Assembly: GCA_024336345.1 (NCBI GenBank)
Contig: JANFOG010000008.1
Coordinates: 930,001 to 994,000 of the forward strand
From: Mariannaea sp. PMI_226
Taxonomy: Eukaryota; Ascomycota; Sordariomycetes; Hypocreales; Nectriaceae
DNA: 64,000 nucleotides
Direction: 5' to 3'
In this document: positions 23,837 through 35,861 of the stretch, piece by piece
How the letters are laid out: the number at the start of each line of letters is the position of its first letter
Numbering within the stretch: position 1 is the first letter of the stretch
Program-made: the position numbers and the translations under genes
Notes under the pieces: generated by a model
What the model was told of the DNA's origin: nothing
Database searches by the model: none
Seen by the model: the letters and a program-made list of their open reading frames with translations, nothing else

Positions 23837-25186
23837 TTAGTAGCGGTAGATATCGGCCTTGAAGGGACCGGCGGTAGGGAGACCGAGGTAGTCGGCCTGG
23901 ACCTTGGTGAGGGTGCTGAGCTCGACCTGGCAGTGAGCAAGGTGGAGACGAGCGACCTCCTCGTCGAGGATCTTGGGGAGGACGTAGACGCCAGTCTCGA
24001 ACTTGCCAGTGTTGCCAAACTCGACGTACTTCTTGCCCCAGGTCTCGTCGTTGGCCTTGTAGAGGGCGATCTGAGCGAGGACCTGGTTGGTGAAGGAGCA
24101 GGACATGACGAAGGAGGAGTGGCCAGTAGCACAGCCAAGGTTGACCAGACGACCCTCGGCAAGGAGGATGATGTGGCGGCCGTTCTTCATGAGGAAGCGG
24201 TCAACCTGGGGCTTGATGTTCTGGACGGAGGCAGCGTTGGCCTTGAGCCAGGCAACGTCGATCTCAATATCGAAGTGACCAATGTTGCAGACAATGGCGT
24301 CGTTGGGCATAGCCTCGAAGTGCTCGCCGGTAAGGATGTCACGGCAACCAGTGGTGGTGACGAAGATCTGACCGATAGGGGCAGCCTTCTCCATGGTGGT
24401 GACCTGGTAGCCAGCCATGGCAGCCTGGAGGGCGTTGATGGGGTCAATCTCGGTGACGATGACACGGGCACCCATGCCGTGGAGAGCCATGGCACAGCCC
24501 TTACCGACATCACCGAAACCGGCAACGACAGCGACCTTGCCAGCAATCATGACATCGGTAGCACGCTTGATACCGTCAACAAGGGACTCACGGCAGCCGT
24601 AAAGGTTGTCGAACTTGGACTTGGTGACGGAGTCGTTGACGTTGATGGCGGGGACAAGGAGCTTGCCCTCCTTGAGCATGCGGTAGAGGTGGTGGACACC
24701 AGTGGTGGTCTCCTCGGAGACACCGTAGCAGTCCTTGAGCATCTCAGGGTACTTGGTGTGGACAAGGGTGGTCAGATCACCACCGTCATCGAGGATGAGG
24801 TTGAGCTTCTTGTCATCCTTGAAAGCCAGGAGCTGCTGCTCGAGGCACCAGTTGTACTCCTCCTCGGTCTCACCCTTCCAGGCGAAGACGGGGACACCAG
24901 CGGCAGCAATGGCGGCGGCGGCGTGGTCCTGGGTGCTGAAGATGTTGCAGCTGGTCCAGGTAACCTCAGCACCGAGGGCAACGAGGGTCTCGATGAGGAC
25001 AGCGGTCTGGATAGTCATGTGAAGGCAGCCAGCAATGCGGGCACCGGCGAGAGGCTGGTCGGCGGCGTACTTGGCACGAGTCTGCATGAGACCAGGCATC
25101 TCGTTCTCGGCGAGCTCAATCTCCTTGCGGCCGAAGGCGGCGAGGGAAAGGTCGGCGACCTTGAACTTGTGGGCGGGAGCAGACAT
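23837..25186 (-). CDS. SAH1: adenosylhomocysteinase
   Basis: Single exon, 449 residues, the usual length. It hydrolyses S-adenosylhomocysteine to adenosine and homocysteine with bound NAD, keeping the methyl cycle running in the cytosol. It starts [20 protein letters not shown]. Substrate-domain motifs include [19 protein letters not shown] and [15 protein letters not shown]. The NAD motif is GFGDVGKG at 223-230, and the chain ends KADIYRY. The frame is open upstream to 25360, but the ATG at 25186 matches the conserved N-terminus. Codon use is very biased to C/G in third positions, marking high expression; this makes a 421-codon antisense shadow frame. It has no intron, unlike most genes here. 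Confidence 0.98.
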   Translation of the reverse strand: MSAPAHKFKVADLSLAAFGRKEIELAENEMPGLMQTRAKYAADQPLAGARIAGCLHMTIQTAVLIETLVALGAEVTWTSCNIFSTQDHAAAAIAAAGVPVFAWKGETEEEYNWCLEQQLLAFKDDKKLNLILDDGGDLTTLVHTKYPEMLKDCYGVSEETTTGVHHLYRMLKEGKLLVPAINVNDSVTKSKFDNLYGCRESLVDGIKRATDVMIAGKVAVVAGFGDVGKGCAMALHGMGARVIVTEIDPINALQAAMAGYQVTTMEKAAPIGQIFVTTTGCRDILTGEHFEAMPNDAIVCNIGHFDIEIDVAWLKANAASVQNIKPQVDRFLMKNGRHIILLAEGRLVNLGCATGHSSFVMSCSFTNQVLAQIALYKANDETWGKKYVEFGNTGKFETGVYVLPKILDEEVARLHLAHCQVELSTLTKVQADYLGLPTAGPFKADIYRY

Positions 25187-27357
25187 TGTGGGTTGTAGGG
25201 GGGAGTGAGGGATGGGGGATGAGGAATTGGATGAAGGAAGAGAAGAAAAAAAAGGAAGAGGATGGGAGGAGGAGGAAGAGGTCTTTAAAAAAAATTGAGA
25301 GCAGATGTTGAGGACGGACGGCGTCCAGCGATAAGATGGGGGAGGTGGGGCAGTGAGCAAAGTTGCTGAACGCTGAGAGGGGAGGGGGGAACGGTACAGG
25401 GGGGGTTGAGGGGCACGGAGGAAGGAGGAGGGGGTTGGTGGGCACCCGAGACGCCTATCGCTGCCAGTCTTTGGCGGCCGAGTAGACCGACAGAGCAGGC
25501 GGCTTTGCTGGTAGGCTGGTAGACTGGTAGGGATTTTTTTTCCTGGTGGGCTGGGCGGTGAGTATCAAGAACCGGCACAAAAAGGAGGGGCAATTTTCCC
25601 TTTTTTTCTTTTTTTTTTCTCTCCTCTAGCTGAGAGGAAGCGGGGCATTTCTCGATGGAAGTACCTTAGTTACACCTAGGCAGACTAGGTACCTACATTG
25701 GTTAGCAATTGAAACCAGAGAAGAGAATCTGAGTTATCAATGGAAATAATTGAAGCGAGATTCCTTCCCTATGGCATTTAAGAGTTTAGGTATTTCATTT
25801 CCACTTCTTTGCGTTATCATAAGGACCAGGAATTCACCCTAAAACCCCCCAAAGAAATCGCAGATACATCCGAGTAGGTGTGTGGAGACAAAAAGTACTT
25901 TCAGATGCAACACAAGTCTTCCGAACACTTCAAGCGCCAACAGTGGCATCGTACAGTACCTTAGATTGAGGTGCTGTTAGGTAAAGGTACGGAGGATGGA
26001 CCTTGAGGGACCTCCTCTACTGGACTAGGGCAGGCAGGTAGGCAAGTAATTAATTACTGGACACAGTAAGTTAAGTTACATCTAGAAGGAGCAGAAGCCC
26101 AAAAGCATTGTATTATTATTATTTATAAAAAAAAAAAGGGAACTATGCATCAAGCGTATTCGTAACCGCTTTGGAGCTAGCAAGTTGACCAACGGGTTTG
26201 CTACTGTCCAGGAGAACCGATTGTCCTAGCATTGCTCTTCTACTTCACGTTTTAAGACCACGTTGAGTTTTCGAGGTCCATGACTGGGCTAACTCTCTTT
26301 GCTTCGGACCTTTATGAGGTCCTCCGGAGCTTTTGCGGGCTTGATATTTCAACTCAACATTAGTACTGACACCGTTGCTACTAAGAGCCTGGTAGACAGC
26401 AGCGAGTACCTGCATTACCATGTACTTCAGTACCAATGTTGTTCCATTTCATTTTCTTTACGTAGGTACCTAGCAAACGTAAGTAGCCAAACTTGCCATG
26501 GCTTGGTTCGCTGCACCCTCCCCCAAGCGGTCTGTGTTGGCCCTTGTCGCCTGGTCCCCCCTCAACCCAACCCCCCGTCTCATATTTCCGCTTCCAGACC
26601 CCGCTCTCGGAAGCCGAAAATCGTAAACTGCAGCATCGCCGTTGTCAGCAGCCCAATGATTCAGGCCAAATAGTCCTGGTCCTACTCAGTTGGGAGCCAT
26701 GGAGAATCTACCAAGCTGCTCTCTCGATAGAGGAACTAGCGGCGTGTCCCATCCTCCTATTTTTAGAAGAACAGACAATAATGGCACTCCATAATCCATA
26801 TATTTGGCCTCTCTCTCCAAGAGCTTTCCATGTTCAGAACTGGCGATTAACCAATACAGTCTGGCAGATCAAGTAGTTACTTAAGTCTCCTATTACCGAC
26901 CGCTCTTTGGTAGTTTCATTGCACGGACTGCCACTCGAATTGGAACATAATATGGCATGGCATGATTGGTCTCTTTATTCATCCTCAGACGTACTTTCTC
27001 ATCAGTCCTCTCTCTAGCTTGTCTTTGCGAAGCTCCTGGGTTCATACCAAGGAGGCTGTCAGTTGTCCTTGCAATCCTATACATCTACTTCATCTCGAGG
27101 GCTTGGGTGAGCTCTTGCTTCATCCTGGATATGTCCCAGCCAACGGGTAGGGCCCCTTCTTGATCCATAGCTGTCACCACCACCTCTTCCGACTCTGATG
27201 TCTGCTTTTGATGTGCTCCTCTTCCTATCGCTTTAAATCTAGACCAGCACTCAATTATATTCCACATTGTCCGGAACGCCGCCAATGCAAACCATCACTG
27301 AGCGTCCCAATTCCCAATATTCCCTCGAGACACCGTATTCCCTTCTTCTAGCCTCAT
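25187..27357. other. long intergenic region
   Basis: About 2.2 kb. The first 450 bp is a homopurine-rich leader and promoter of SAH1 (A/G runs on the plus strand). 25600-26480 carries repeated AGGTACCTA/TAGGTAC words and homopolymer runs. 26480-27357 shows only short frames without domains. Confidence 0.6.
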
Positions 27358-28607
27358 TTATTTCGGCAACAAGTTCTCCCTTACGGCAAACACCTTGGCG
27401 CTGATGTTTGCTGTAAATCCATCCACCTGCTTGCTGTACTGCTCTACTTGCTTTGCGTTCAGCATACCCTCCAGTCGGCTGGGTTCCTGGGGGAGCTTGA
27501 ACAATCGCTGCCACTCATCCTCGGGCAGAGGGGCCTGCTTGGCGGCGGCACGTTGAGCGTTCTCAGCCTTGCGCTTGGCCTGCCATTGTGTGATCTTGGC
27601 CTGCTCACGACCCAGTTGTCGCTGATAGAACTGGAAGTTGTTGAGGTCGGTGTAATGCGACTCGATGCTCTCCAGCAGGAGATCGCAGGTCTTCTCGAGG
27701 AAGGGATCGATCGCCATGTCCAGGGAGTCGATAGAGGGGTACAGCGGGGGCTTCACAGTCTCGCGGTTGAGGTCGGTAATCGAGGTAGGCTTCTCGATTT
27801 CACCGTTGGTGGGGCTGGAGGGAATCTGGTGCAGGAAGGTGGTGAGGAGGTGAGAGTTGTGCACGGAGATAGGATACTCGACAAGAATATCCTTGAAGGA
27901 AAGCTTCGACTTTTGTAGGCTGTTTTTGTCATTCCAGTTAGTCCATCCGTATTTGATGAAACTCCTTCAATACCATATGATCCAGGTCTACTCACGTCTC
28001 GGTTGTGAACTTGCCCTCCTTATAGGCAGCCATGAAAGCAGGGGAAAGACGGAAGGCACGGAGGCTCAGGTTGCCCTGGGAACTCTTGCTGGCATCGTAG
28101 ACGAGGGCTACGGCGGTTTCGCTGTCCTTCTGGTAGTGGACCTGGTTCTCAACGAAGCTCATGTTGACAAAGTTGCCCATGGTCGCGCTGGTGTACCAGC
28201 CAACGTTGTTGGCGTCCACATTAACCTCCTTAAGGTGTCGGATCATCTCGGCCTGATAGGTGATGTTGGACTTCTGTCGGGGGGCAGCAGAGGCGAGCAG
28301 CGAGACGTCGTTCTGGTGTTCAGAGGTGTTGGATCCATCGACGGTGGGGAAGGGGAAGGTGTTGGTGACCTCGAGGACATCATTCTGGTCCATTCCGACG
28401 ATAGAGCCGGTCGCATACGATGGGAAGGCCGAGGAGCAGTGCTTGGCAATCTTCATGATGACCTACAGGCATGCGGTCAGTCTTCTCCCACTCATCTCTC
28501 ATCATTCATGAGGGGGAGGCCCCATGGTGGGGCGGGGCAGTTGGACTCACCAGAGCCTCGACCTGAACGGTCTGGAAAGGCACATCCTTGGGAGCAGCGT
28601 CACCCAT
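27358..28607 (-). CDS. eukaryotic translation initiation factor 3 subunit H (MPN domain)
   Basis: Three exons on the minus strand, 28607-28551, 28462-27996 and 27919-27358, give 361 residues. eIF3h is an MPN subunit of the eIF3 complex that supports initiation and reinitiation on the 40S ribosome. The N-terminus [19 protein letters not shown] runs across the first junction into [29 protein letters not shown] and [14 protein letters not shown] follow. The HxH metal ligands of the active JAMM motif are missing, as expected for this non-catalytic subunit. The C-terminal helical part has [16 protein letters not shown]. eIF3h is absent from budding yeast but present in filamentous fungi. The second intron has a clear CTAAC branch site. 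Confidence 0.93.
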
Positions 28608-29523
28608 TTTGACAGAGATTCGGCTGGATATTCACGGAGCCGCTGGTGAAAGGGAGACGGTCGGCGCTAGGATCGCGAGTCGAGCGGGTGGTGTTGTGAA
28701 GTCCTCGGGGCTCGGGGCTCTGGAAGTGGGAATATCGAAACTTTTCGCACCCGATTTGTGGGCGTTGTGGGATGGAGAGCGGTGAGTCGCGGCAGATTTC
28801 CTATCCTGGATGCTTTCCCACTTGGTACCTCTCCTTTCGACATGGAACTTGATTGCTTTTACCAAATGATCTAGTTTGTTATCATTGATTCTCCCCCATA
28901 ATAAGTTAAAATATGGAAACGTGGAAGAAGTCTTACTTTTTTTCTTCCTTTCATTTCATCGATGTGGTTACTCAACCCTCCTTCGGTCACGGACCCAGAA
29001 ACGACCTGTACCTCGTCAACCGTCTTTATTATGTGTCCGGCTCACAATTTCTTCACCCAACAAGAGACATTACTACTACATGTGAAACTCCCACTGTTCG
29101 CCAAGGGTCTGATTCAACTGATTTGTTTCTGAAAATCCCCAACAATGGTAAAGCGCACGCAGACACCCACCGATATTATTCACAATTTGACTTGAATTCC
29201 ACCAAATCATAAACGCCTTACATTTTATCTAGTCCTTCTAGTCTTAACTGCATAATCTTTCTCGTAACTCATTCCGTCTAGAAGACGGATCGTAACATGT
29301 GTGTTTGCCTGTGGCATCCTCTGCAAAGCAAGTCTCCAACCCCAGCCCCGAGAAACACGGCACAGAGGTTGACGCACGTTTGGCCACCCTCGGTCAACAA
29401 AGGTCTTCAGTCCAATCCAATTGAGAGGGTGACGGCGAAACGGGACACCGACGTCTTTCGCCTTTTTCCAACCCGCGAGATTTTGATAAAGGAGTTTGCC
29501 ATAGCTGTGGAACATGTGGAAAC
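28608..29523. other. intergenic region
   Basis: Promoter of the eIF3h gene and 3' flank of the UPF0643 gene. No coding signal beyond short frames; nothing else seen. Confidence 0.6.
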
Positions 29524-30253
29524 TTATTCCTCCCAGGGAATAATTTCCCACGATTCTGCGCCGTCTCGGATGGTCAATCGGTGTTGGTCAATCTTCCAGA
29601 ATGCGTACATGGAACGTGTCGCGCCTGCAGCTTCTCGGTGTGCAGGGCCTCGACCTCCATTCCTAGCGTCGTCTCTCGACCTCCAGACGCAGGTTGCCAG
29701 GTTCCGCAAGTCAGCGTCAGGCTCTCCGAACCAGTATCTAACCCTTGTCAATAAAAAAGATCGGGCAATCATCCTCAACTCTGAGTTGACCGGGTGTAAT
29801 TACTTACTTTAGGAAACCTCCGCTGGCAACTGCTTCACCGTGAGCGGCTTTGTCTAGGCGGCCGAGATCGGCTGCCACGCTGCTTGACTTGATTTGCGAG
29901 CGGAAAGCCACAATGTAGAATGATGTCTCCTTGAATCCCTTGGCGCCGGCCTCAGACAGACGCTTGACTTCGGCGATAACCTCCGGCCAGTTAAAGGACT
30001 CAACATAAGGCGCAGTTGCATAGTCTGGTCGAAGACATCGAAACCGCGTCAGAGCTCTGGCGAGAATTTCGTTCTCGTTGTCCAGAGTTCTCAGGTCGAG
30101 GAGATGTGCTTCATCCGTGTATGGTGATTGGATCAGATGGTGGTTGTTTATTAGAAAGTCATCCTGGATCTCATTGACCTGGACTTCCTTGATGTCTTTC
30201 AAGGATTCGATATCTAGTACCTGGGGAGTCTGCTGAATCTCCACAGATGCCAT
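29524..30253 (-). CDS. UPF0643 family protein
   Basis: Two exons on the minus strand, 30253-29808 and 29737-29524, give 219 residues. The intron (GTAAGT to TTAG) must be removed to join GGFLK to YWFGEPDADLRNLATCVW, which matches the family core. Family hallmarks are TSFYIVAFRSQIK, the LDKAAHGEAVASGG segment and the aromatic end SWEIIPWEE. UPF0643 is a fungal family of unknown function related to S. pombe SPBPB2B2.08-type proteins. The length fits. There is no signal peptide, membrane segment or known catalytic motif, though LATCVWRSRDDA holds conserved polar residues. The leader just upstream contains a long GT/CA microsatellite. I am fairly sure of the family and know of no function. Confidence 0.75.
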
Positions 30254-31818
30254 GTTTATTTATGGGTGTTGGTGTTTATGTGAATGTATGTGTGAGGATA
30301 TGAGGATATGGGTGAGTGAGTGAGAGAGTGAGTGTATGTGTGTGAGTGTGTGAGTGTATGTGATGCGTGTAATGTGTGTGATGTGTGTGTGTGTGTGTGT
30401 GTGTGTGAATACTTGTTTCTTCTATGAAAAACTCTTTGTCGAATGGCTTAGTACCAAATAATAGGTAGGTAAAAACTCTCTGGGATATAAGTCAAGTTGG
30501 TATGTGAACAGTGAAAGGGGAGGAGACTGATGAAAGCGAGGAGGCAAGAACGAGAACTCTGAGTCGTCTACAACAGCAAGCGGCCGAGAATTTATCTACT
30601 TCCGCTATGTACGTAACCCATGGAAAACTGCCCTTTACTCTTGGGCGTTCCGCCCAAGCCCATGGAATTGGCAATAACGGGCTAAATGACACCATCCCGG
30701 CGCAACTTATTCGTGCACCGGTCCGTGTGGGTCAACTCGGGCTCCCAAAGTCCTGTCAAAGGATTGACCGGCAACCCTGTTTGGTGTGTGGGTATGTTAG
30801 TTATCTCTTACTCAAGCCCGACAGCGGCCTTCGGCCTTTGCCGCGTAAGAAAAAAATCCCTTTTTTGCCTTCTTTCGTTTTTTTTCCCGTTTTTTTTTTG
30901 TTTTTTCTTTTTTGCCCACGGCTGGATTTGCCAGTATTTCTTATCTCGCATAGCAAAGAGTCCACCTTTACAGGAAACGTGCTTCCGATGTTACATGTTA
31001 TAGGAGAGGGGACACCGTAAACCCTTCACGAGGGCATTGTCCTTGCATCAGAAAAATGTAGTACGAATGAAATGCTATCTCGGTCAAATCATAAACAGAG
31101 GCGTGATCAAATCATCTGCCCAACAAGAGAAAACGTAACAGTATCTCCCACCGCCCTCCCTTGTGACCAGTTTGACCGGTTGCTTCTCACCGCCAGAGGT
31201 CTGATTCGGCACTTGGAACAAGAAAGCAAGCAAGGATTGGATGCAAATCTCGGCCGGATGCAAGGCCTCAGCAACTCGGGCGTCCTGTACAGAAAGCCGC
31301 TAAAATGGCGACAACAAGTCTCCTGCGTTTCCTCCTCAAACACCGGCATGCGGTTTGCATGCATGCCGCCACAATATCAACCCATAATGTCGCTCCATCC
31401 CGGGTCCTTTTGGTTTGCGCATACGAGTACGCCATAATGAGTTCAAATTCAAGGGTCGCAAGAGGAAGTGTGGGCTCTGTCTCTCAATGAAGACGGAATG
31501 AACGGACGAAGGATTCGCGCTCCAGTGGATAAATTCCTTTTGCCTTAAACCAAAAAGACTTCTTGAGCCAAGGTTCATGTAAACACGTAAGGCGCCACAA
31601 ATATGTCGACATTCTGCCATTCTCGGGAGTGCCCTTGATCATCCATCATCCTCAGAGGTGCGAGTTGGGAGAGGGAGTGTTGTGCTGCCCCCCTGTGACT
31701 TTTATGCAAGTTATGCTAGACTTCCCCCGATGGGAGTGCGTGGCTTTTGAGGTGTCACAGGCATCCTCAACAACACCAACCCTTCATTTCTCACACTTCT
31801 ATGCGTCTATGTGCAGCC
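30254..31818. other. intergenic region with microsatellite and T-rich tract
   Basis: Promoter of the UPF0643 gene and 3' flank of the mitochondrial carrier gene. A T-rich tract lies at about 30850-30915. Open frames at 30511-31020 and 31072-31437 have no domain and are not called. Confidence 0.6.
30286..30407. repeat. GTGA/TG microsatellite
   Basis: Degenerate GTGAG and GTGT units end in an uninterrupted (TG)13 at 30382-30407. It lies 30-155 bp upstream of the minus-strand UPF0643 start, so the transcript leader or core promoter is CA-rich. Confidence 0.9.
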
Positions 31819-32917
31819 TCAATCTACACTCTGCTTCATATCCCAAGGCCGTTCTACGGTTTCGTGACGTCTATTTAACCATTCCTTGGCCATCTCATAC
31901 GTCCCCAGATATAACCCACTCCCTAGCATAGTCCATCCCGACCGCAGAGCCGCACCACGAAAGAACCCCCACGCTCCTCGCTCGACATATACTTCGCGCG
32001 CCACCACCCACGCACTCTTATTCGCTTGTCTTCCTTGTATTTCCGCCGAGGCCTGGTTGTATTCCTGAGATCCCGCACTTAGCATCATCCGGGTCTTGAC
32101 TACATCGCTCGGGGTTGTAATGAAGGCAGCCAATGCCCCCGCGCCCCCCGCGCTGCACCCGTTGATTAGGCCCGTTTCTACAAGGCTTCTCCTCGAAATG
32201 TCCCGACCTGCAGCGGTTCGCGATTCCCAGATACGCGCCCGCACGTGCTCGAAAATGGGGAACTGGAGGGCTGTGAATGGGAGGTTCCGCGCCGCGAGAG
32301 CTGAGTACCCAGTGAAGAGACGCTTTGATGCTCCTGCGCCGCCAAGCTGACGGAAAACCTGCAGCGATGTGGATGACAACCGCCCTATTCCCCTCGAACC
32401 CGCCTCATTTCTGCGAATCATCTGGGCGTTTTGCTTGATGACTTCTGCTGGCGCGAGAACCATGCAAGAAGCCATCTCTGCCAGGGCTGAAGCCGACATA
32501 TGCACTAAGGGGTCTGGTAGCCTCGTTTTCCCGATGAACTGCTTCGCGCCCTCATATGTCGAGAAGAATATTCCAGCTTATTCCAAGGTCAGATGATAAA
32601 ATCCTTTCCATTGAGAAAGGGCCACGAAGTATTACACACCTGCAGGTAGTGTTGCTAGAATCACACTGCCAACCCCCTGATACAGCCCCCCAAGCGGGGG
32701 AATTCTTTTCGTCGAACTTGACACATATGTTTTAATGTAGTCCTGGCTTTGATAGCGAGTCTTCAACGTATCCAATGGATAGATTAGAAGGTCAACAGTA
32801 AACGCCGCGATGGCCCCGGCCTTTGATATCGTCCGAGTGTAAGCCAGAGTGGTCCGACATGAACGGGGGAGAACGTATGAGGTCGCAGTCGGCACTTACC
32901 CCGTAAATCTCGATCAT
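31819..32917 (-). CDS. mitochondrial carrier family protein, SAM-carrier (Pet8/SLC25A26)-like
   Basis: Three exons on the minus strand, 32917-32900 (18 nt), 32820-32640 and 32576-31819, give 318 residues. Three carrier repeats carry the signature PxD/ExxK/R: YPLDTLKTR, APAEVIKQN and TPSDVVKTR. The first exon encodes only MIEIYG and joins to AGAIAAFTVDLLIYP, giving a complete first helix. GLYQGVGSVILATLPAAGIFF resembles S-adenosylmethionine carriers, but the second-repeat APAEVIKQNAQMIRR and the longer loops differ. It might import SAM or a related substrate into the matrix; the substrate is uncertain. Six transmembrane helices are expected in the inner membrane. Confidence 0.85.
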
Positions 32918-33627
32918 CGCGCGTCCCAGATCAGATGTTCAAGGTCTTCCCTGGCGATAAGACCATGTTCTTGCAAGCATTTATCTTCATGAGATCGAGT
33001 TCCATGTCGTTTTGATCAATGGTGATGTCATGTACAGTGTGTCGCATACTGTACATATCAGGCTAGTTCAAAATATTTTGCGAGGCCCGGCACATCATCT
33101 CCATGAACACCTGGAATTTCGACCGCCAGTACATTTTGGCCGGACGACTGCGAAAGAGTAATTTGTTGGGCAAATTCTAAAGGATGGATTTAAATCTACA
33201 TTTTTTCCCCTTTATTTTGCTCAGATTATCACACCTATGATCCCACGATTCGCCGTATATTTATTTACCGTAGGTACTTTACAACTCGATGTGTTGTCGG
33301 CACAGGTAATTGGGAACAGCTCAGAAGCATGCAGCTAGAGTTGCTTGTATTTTGCATCATATAGCATGTTCATTAATTAAGCTAGTGTAAATATCAAGAA
33401 ATCGTTTGTGAACCATCTCTTCCATATTACCGATGTCTTTCAGGACATGCAAGGATCACCATCATATATACATTTTCCAAAAAATCAAACCCTTTACCCC
33501 CTCAACACTTGTTCGCACCGTTCTATAGCAATATACTCCAGACGTTGATTCCGTTGATCCCAAATGCTTGCGTTTGCCGACTCTATGTTTCCCGTACTCT
33601 ATGCCCAAAATTGTGCGCGCTGGAAAA
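32918..33627. other. intergenic region
   Basis: Promoter of the carrier gene and 3' flank of the PP2C gene. AT-rich; nothing recognisable. Confidence 0.6.
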
Positions 33628-34855
33628 TCACAACTTACTCTTCATGCCTTCCGTTTCCTTCTTAACTACGGCAACAATGACGCAGATGTCATCGACTTTG
33701 CCGCCGTGCCAGTTTTCGTGGGGGTAATATTTTTGAACTTCCTTAGCAAAAGGTCCGTCAAGTTTGGTATTAACACTCGCTCGCTTTGCCGCTGTAACAA
33801 GCTCCGTCGCAAGCAAGCTCTGCAAAGTGACGGTTCTAGCATCGGCAGGCTGAAGGGGCTTGACGAGAGGGTCCAGCTCGTCAGCTACACGAACACCGCC
33901 AGCCTCCGTCATAACCCAAGCACCGCTCGAAATCAAGACTCGACTTGCGATGCGTAAAATATCTTGGTTGAAAAGGTTATCGAGCACGCCGTCCGTCGCA
34001 AAAACCAGAACATCTCCATGGCGAAGGGCATGTTGGGTAACATCGGCATCCCGAGGCATGTCGCTCAATTGGGCTCCGCCAAATGCAGCCATGCGGGCCG
34101 CAACACTTGGAGGAACTATTGACAATTGGAAAGGTGTATTGAAGGCGTGGGTTTGTGGTTCGGAATATGAGTGGACACCATTGAGTCGCAATTGCAAGAA
34201 ACCAGAGTCGCCGAGGTTTGCTACGTCGAGGTTGCCGTCAGCTCCCGCAATAGCAACACATGCGGTGCTCCCGCCAGCGCGCAAGCTGCGGTCATGGCAG
34301 ATGGCATCGTAACCCTTCTGCATAAGACTCCTTGCTGTTAGGGGAGGATCATTATCGGAATCGTGTTCATGAGCTGCGATGGCCATATAATCGCAAAAGC
34401 CATGGGAGAAGTCGGCAGGATCGACACCGGAATCTACCCAGCCACCAACACCATCCGCAACTCCAAAGGCTACTGAGCCTGAATCATTGATTCGATTGAT
34501 GAAGAAAGCGTCGTGACCGGATTCGGGACGGGCGGAAGGGCGGCGATTGCGTGGAGGCTGGATGCGATTGTATGGATTAAAGTGGAAGACGTGAGTGTTT
34601 GGATCATACGGTCGATCTTTGGCAATAAAGGACGAAGCGATATGATATGAGAACTTGGGTGTGTTTTGCGACGTCGAGTAACAATGTGATGGAGAACGCA
34701 TTTGTGCGGAGAGGGGATGGTAGAAAGGTCGTGTTGAGACTATGCTGGCGTTAGTATGTGCGCAACGTAAAACGTCTTGCTTCTGCAAACAGACCTTTTG
34801 CAAATGCTCTCCAAGTAGTCCTAACTGGTCGAGTGCAGGTCGCAGCAGAAGCCAT
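33628..34855 (-). CDS. PTC7: mitochondrial PP2C-type phosphatase, Ptc7-like
   Basis: Two exons on the minus strand, 34855-34795 and 34739-33628, give 390 residues. Yeast Ptc7 is a mitochondrial Mg/Mn Ser/Thr phosphatase that activates Coq7 and so coenzyme Q synthesis. The N-terminus (MASAATCTRPVRTTWRAFAK) looks like a matrix presequence. PP2C motifs in order: DAFFINR, FGVADGVGGW (metal-binding Asp), GGSTACVAIAG, LGDSGFLQLR, LVFATDGVLDNL and DDICVIVAVV near the end. HGFCDYM is typical of the Ptc7/azr1 subgroup. If intron 1 were retained, a TAA in its branch-site region would end the frame, unlike the yeast gene, where intron retention gives a second isoform. It is divergent from SDH2, about 1 kb away. 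Confidence 0.92.
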
Positions 34856-35861
34856 GATGGCCCTTGAAGATCAGCGAAACAGCAGGAGATGAGAAGGTAA
34901 TGAGGTGACGCCGGATTTTGTTGGGAATTCCCCTCACTCTATTTTCGATTATTCCGAATCACAAACGAAGCATTTTAGGCAAAGGAAGTGTCGGGGCGTG
35001 GAAAGGAAAAATAAGGGGAGTGTGAAGGTCTCGTGATTGCGGAGAGAAAGTGTTGAGAATGAATTCAGCAAGGTCCAGTGGTGGTTTGTGTCTATGCCTA
35101 TCTAATCTCACGTTTTCTTTGGCGCTTGGCAGGCAAATGTGTACTGTCGGGCACCTGTTCAGTAGCCCCTCCAACATCCTTGAAGAGCCACAAGTAGCCA
35201 CTGTGAACTCGTACACTGAGTCGCGTCTGAAAAGCCGCTGACAGCATGTAAGCTGCGCATAATTCTTCCATAGTACAATGAATCACTCTAAATTTCTTAC
35301 ACCCCTTTTTTTCTGTACCTTCTTTTGCCTTCTTTTTTCCCTTTTTTTCTTTTTTTATCTCCCTCGAATTCTGACAGGTGCAATTGCGCACGGACCATGT
35401 AAGAACGCCACATTCAAGGTGTTCCTCGCCTCCACCGATTCGGGAATCGACTGCACTCGGCCCTACCTTTGTTCCGATCGGAGAGGTGGCCGAGGATGAC
35501 CCCCCTTCTCTTCTCCCTGCTCAGTCACGTGCGTTAAACTGCGTATCACGAGCCCATTCCCGACCGGATCACCCCGGAAAAGGGATCTGACAATTCCTCA
35601 CGCATGATTGGCTGATGGAGACTGCTGCATCCACACTGTGCTACAATAGCCGAGGAAGGTTGCCGCAGCCCAAATTCATGACGATGTGAACTCCAGAAGC
35701 GCAAAAATCGCCCCTTTGCTAACCTCAACTCAAGCTCCACGGAGGAGATTTGAACGGCTTTCCTTCTATCAATTGATCAGCCACAGCTCTGGTACATCCC
35801 CATTGAAGACTGACTGTCTATCTCCTCCGGAATCAATTGCATTCTGCGATTCCCAGCTACC
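34856..35861. other. divergent promoter region, Ptc7 gene / SDH2
   Basis: About 1 kb between two mitochondrial genes. It contains GTCACGTG at 35524-35531 and a CCAAT box (ATTGG, 35607-35611) about 250 bp upstream of SDH2, plus T-rich tracts near 35300-35360. Confidence 0.6.
35524..35531. promoter_or_regulatory. GTCACGTG element upstream of SDH2
   Basis: An exact match to the Cbf1-type bHLH consensus (RTCACRTG), 330 bp upstream of the SDH2 ATG. The same octamer occurs in the RPP2/SPT2 promoter at 51839. An octamer is expected by chance about twice in 64 kb, so only its position is suggestive. Confidence 0.35.

Noticed and set aside
23933..25198. 421-codon open frame on the plus strand opposite SAH1
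   Set aside because: It is the antisense shadow of a strongly codon-biased gene; its Val/Gly/Asp/Leu-rich translation has no domain.
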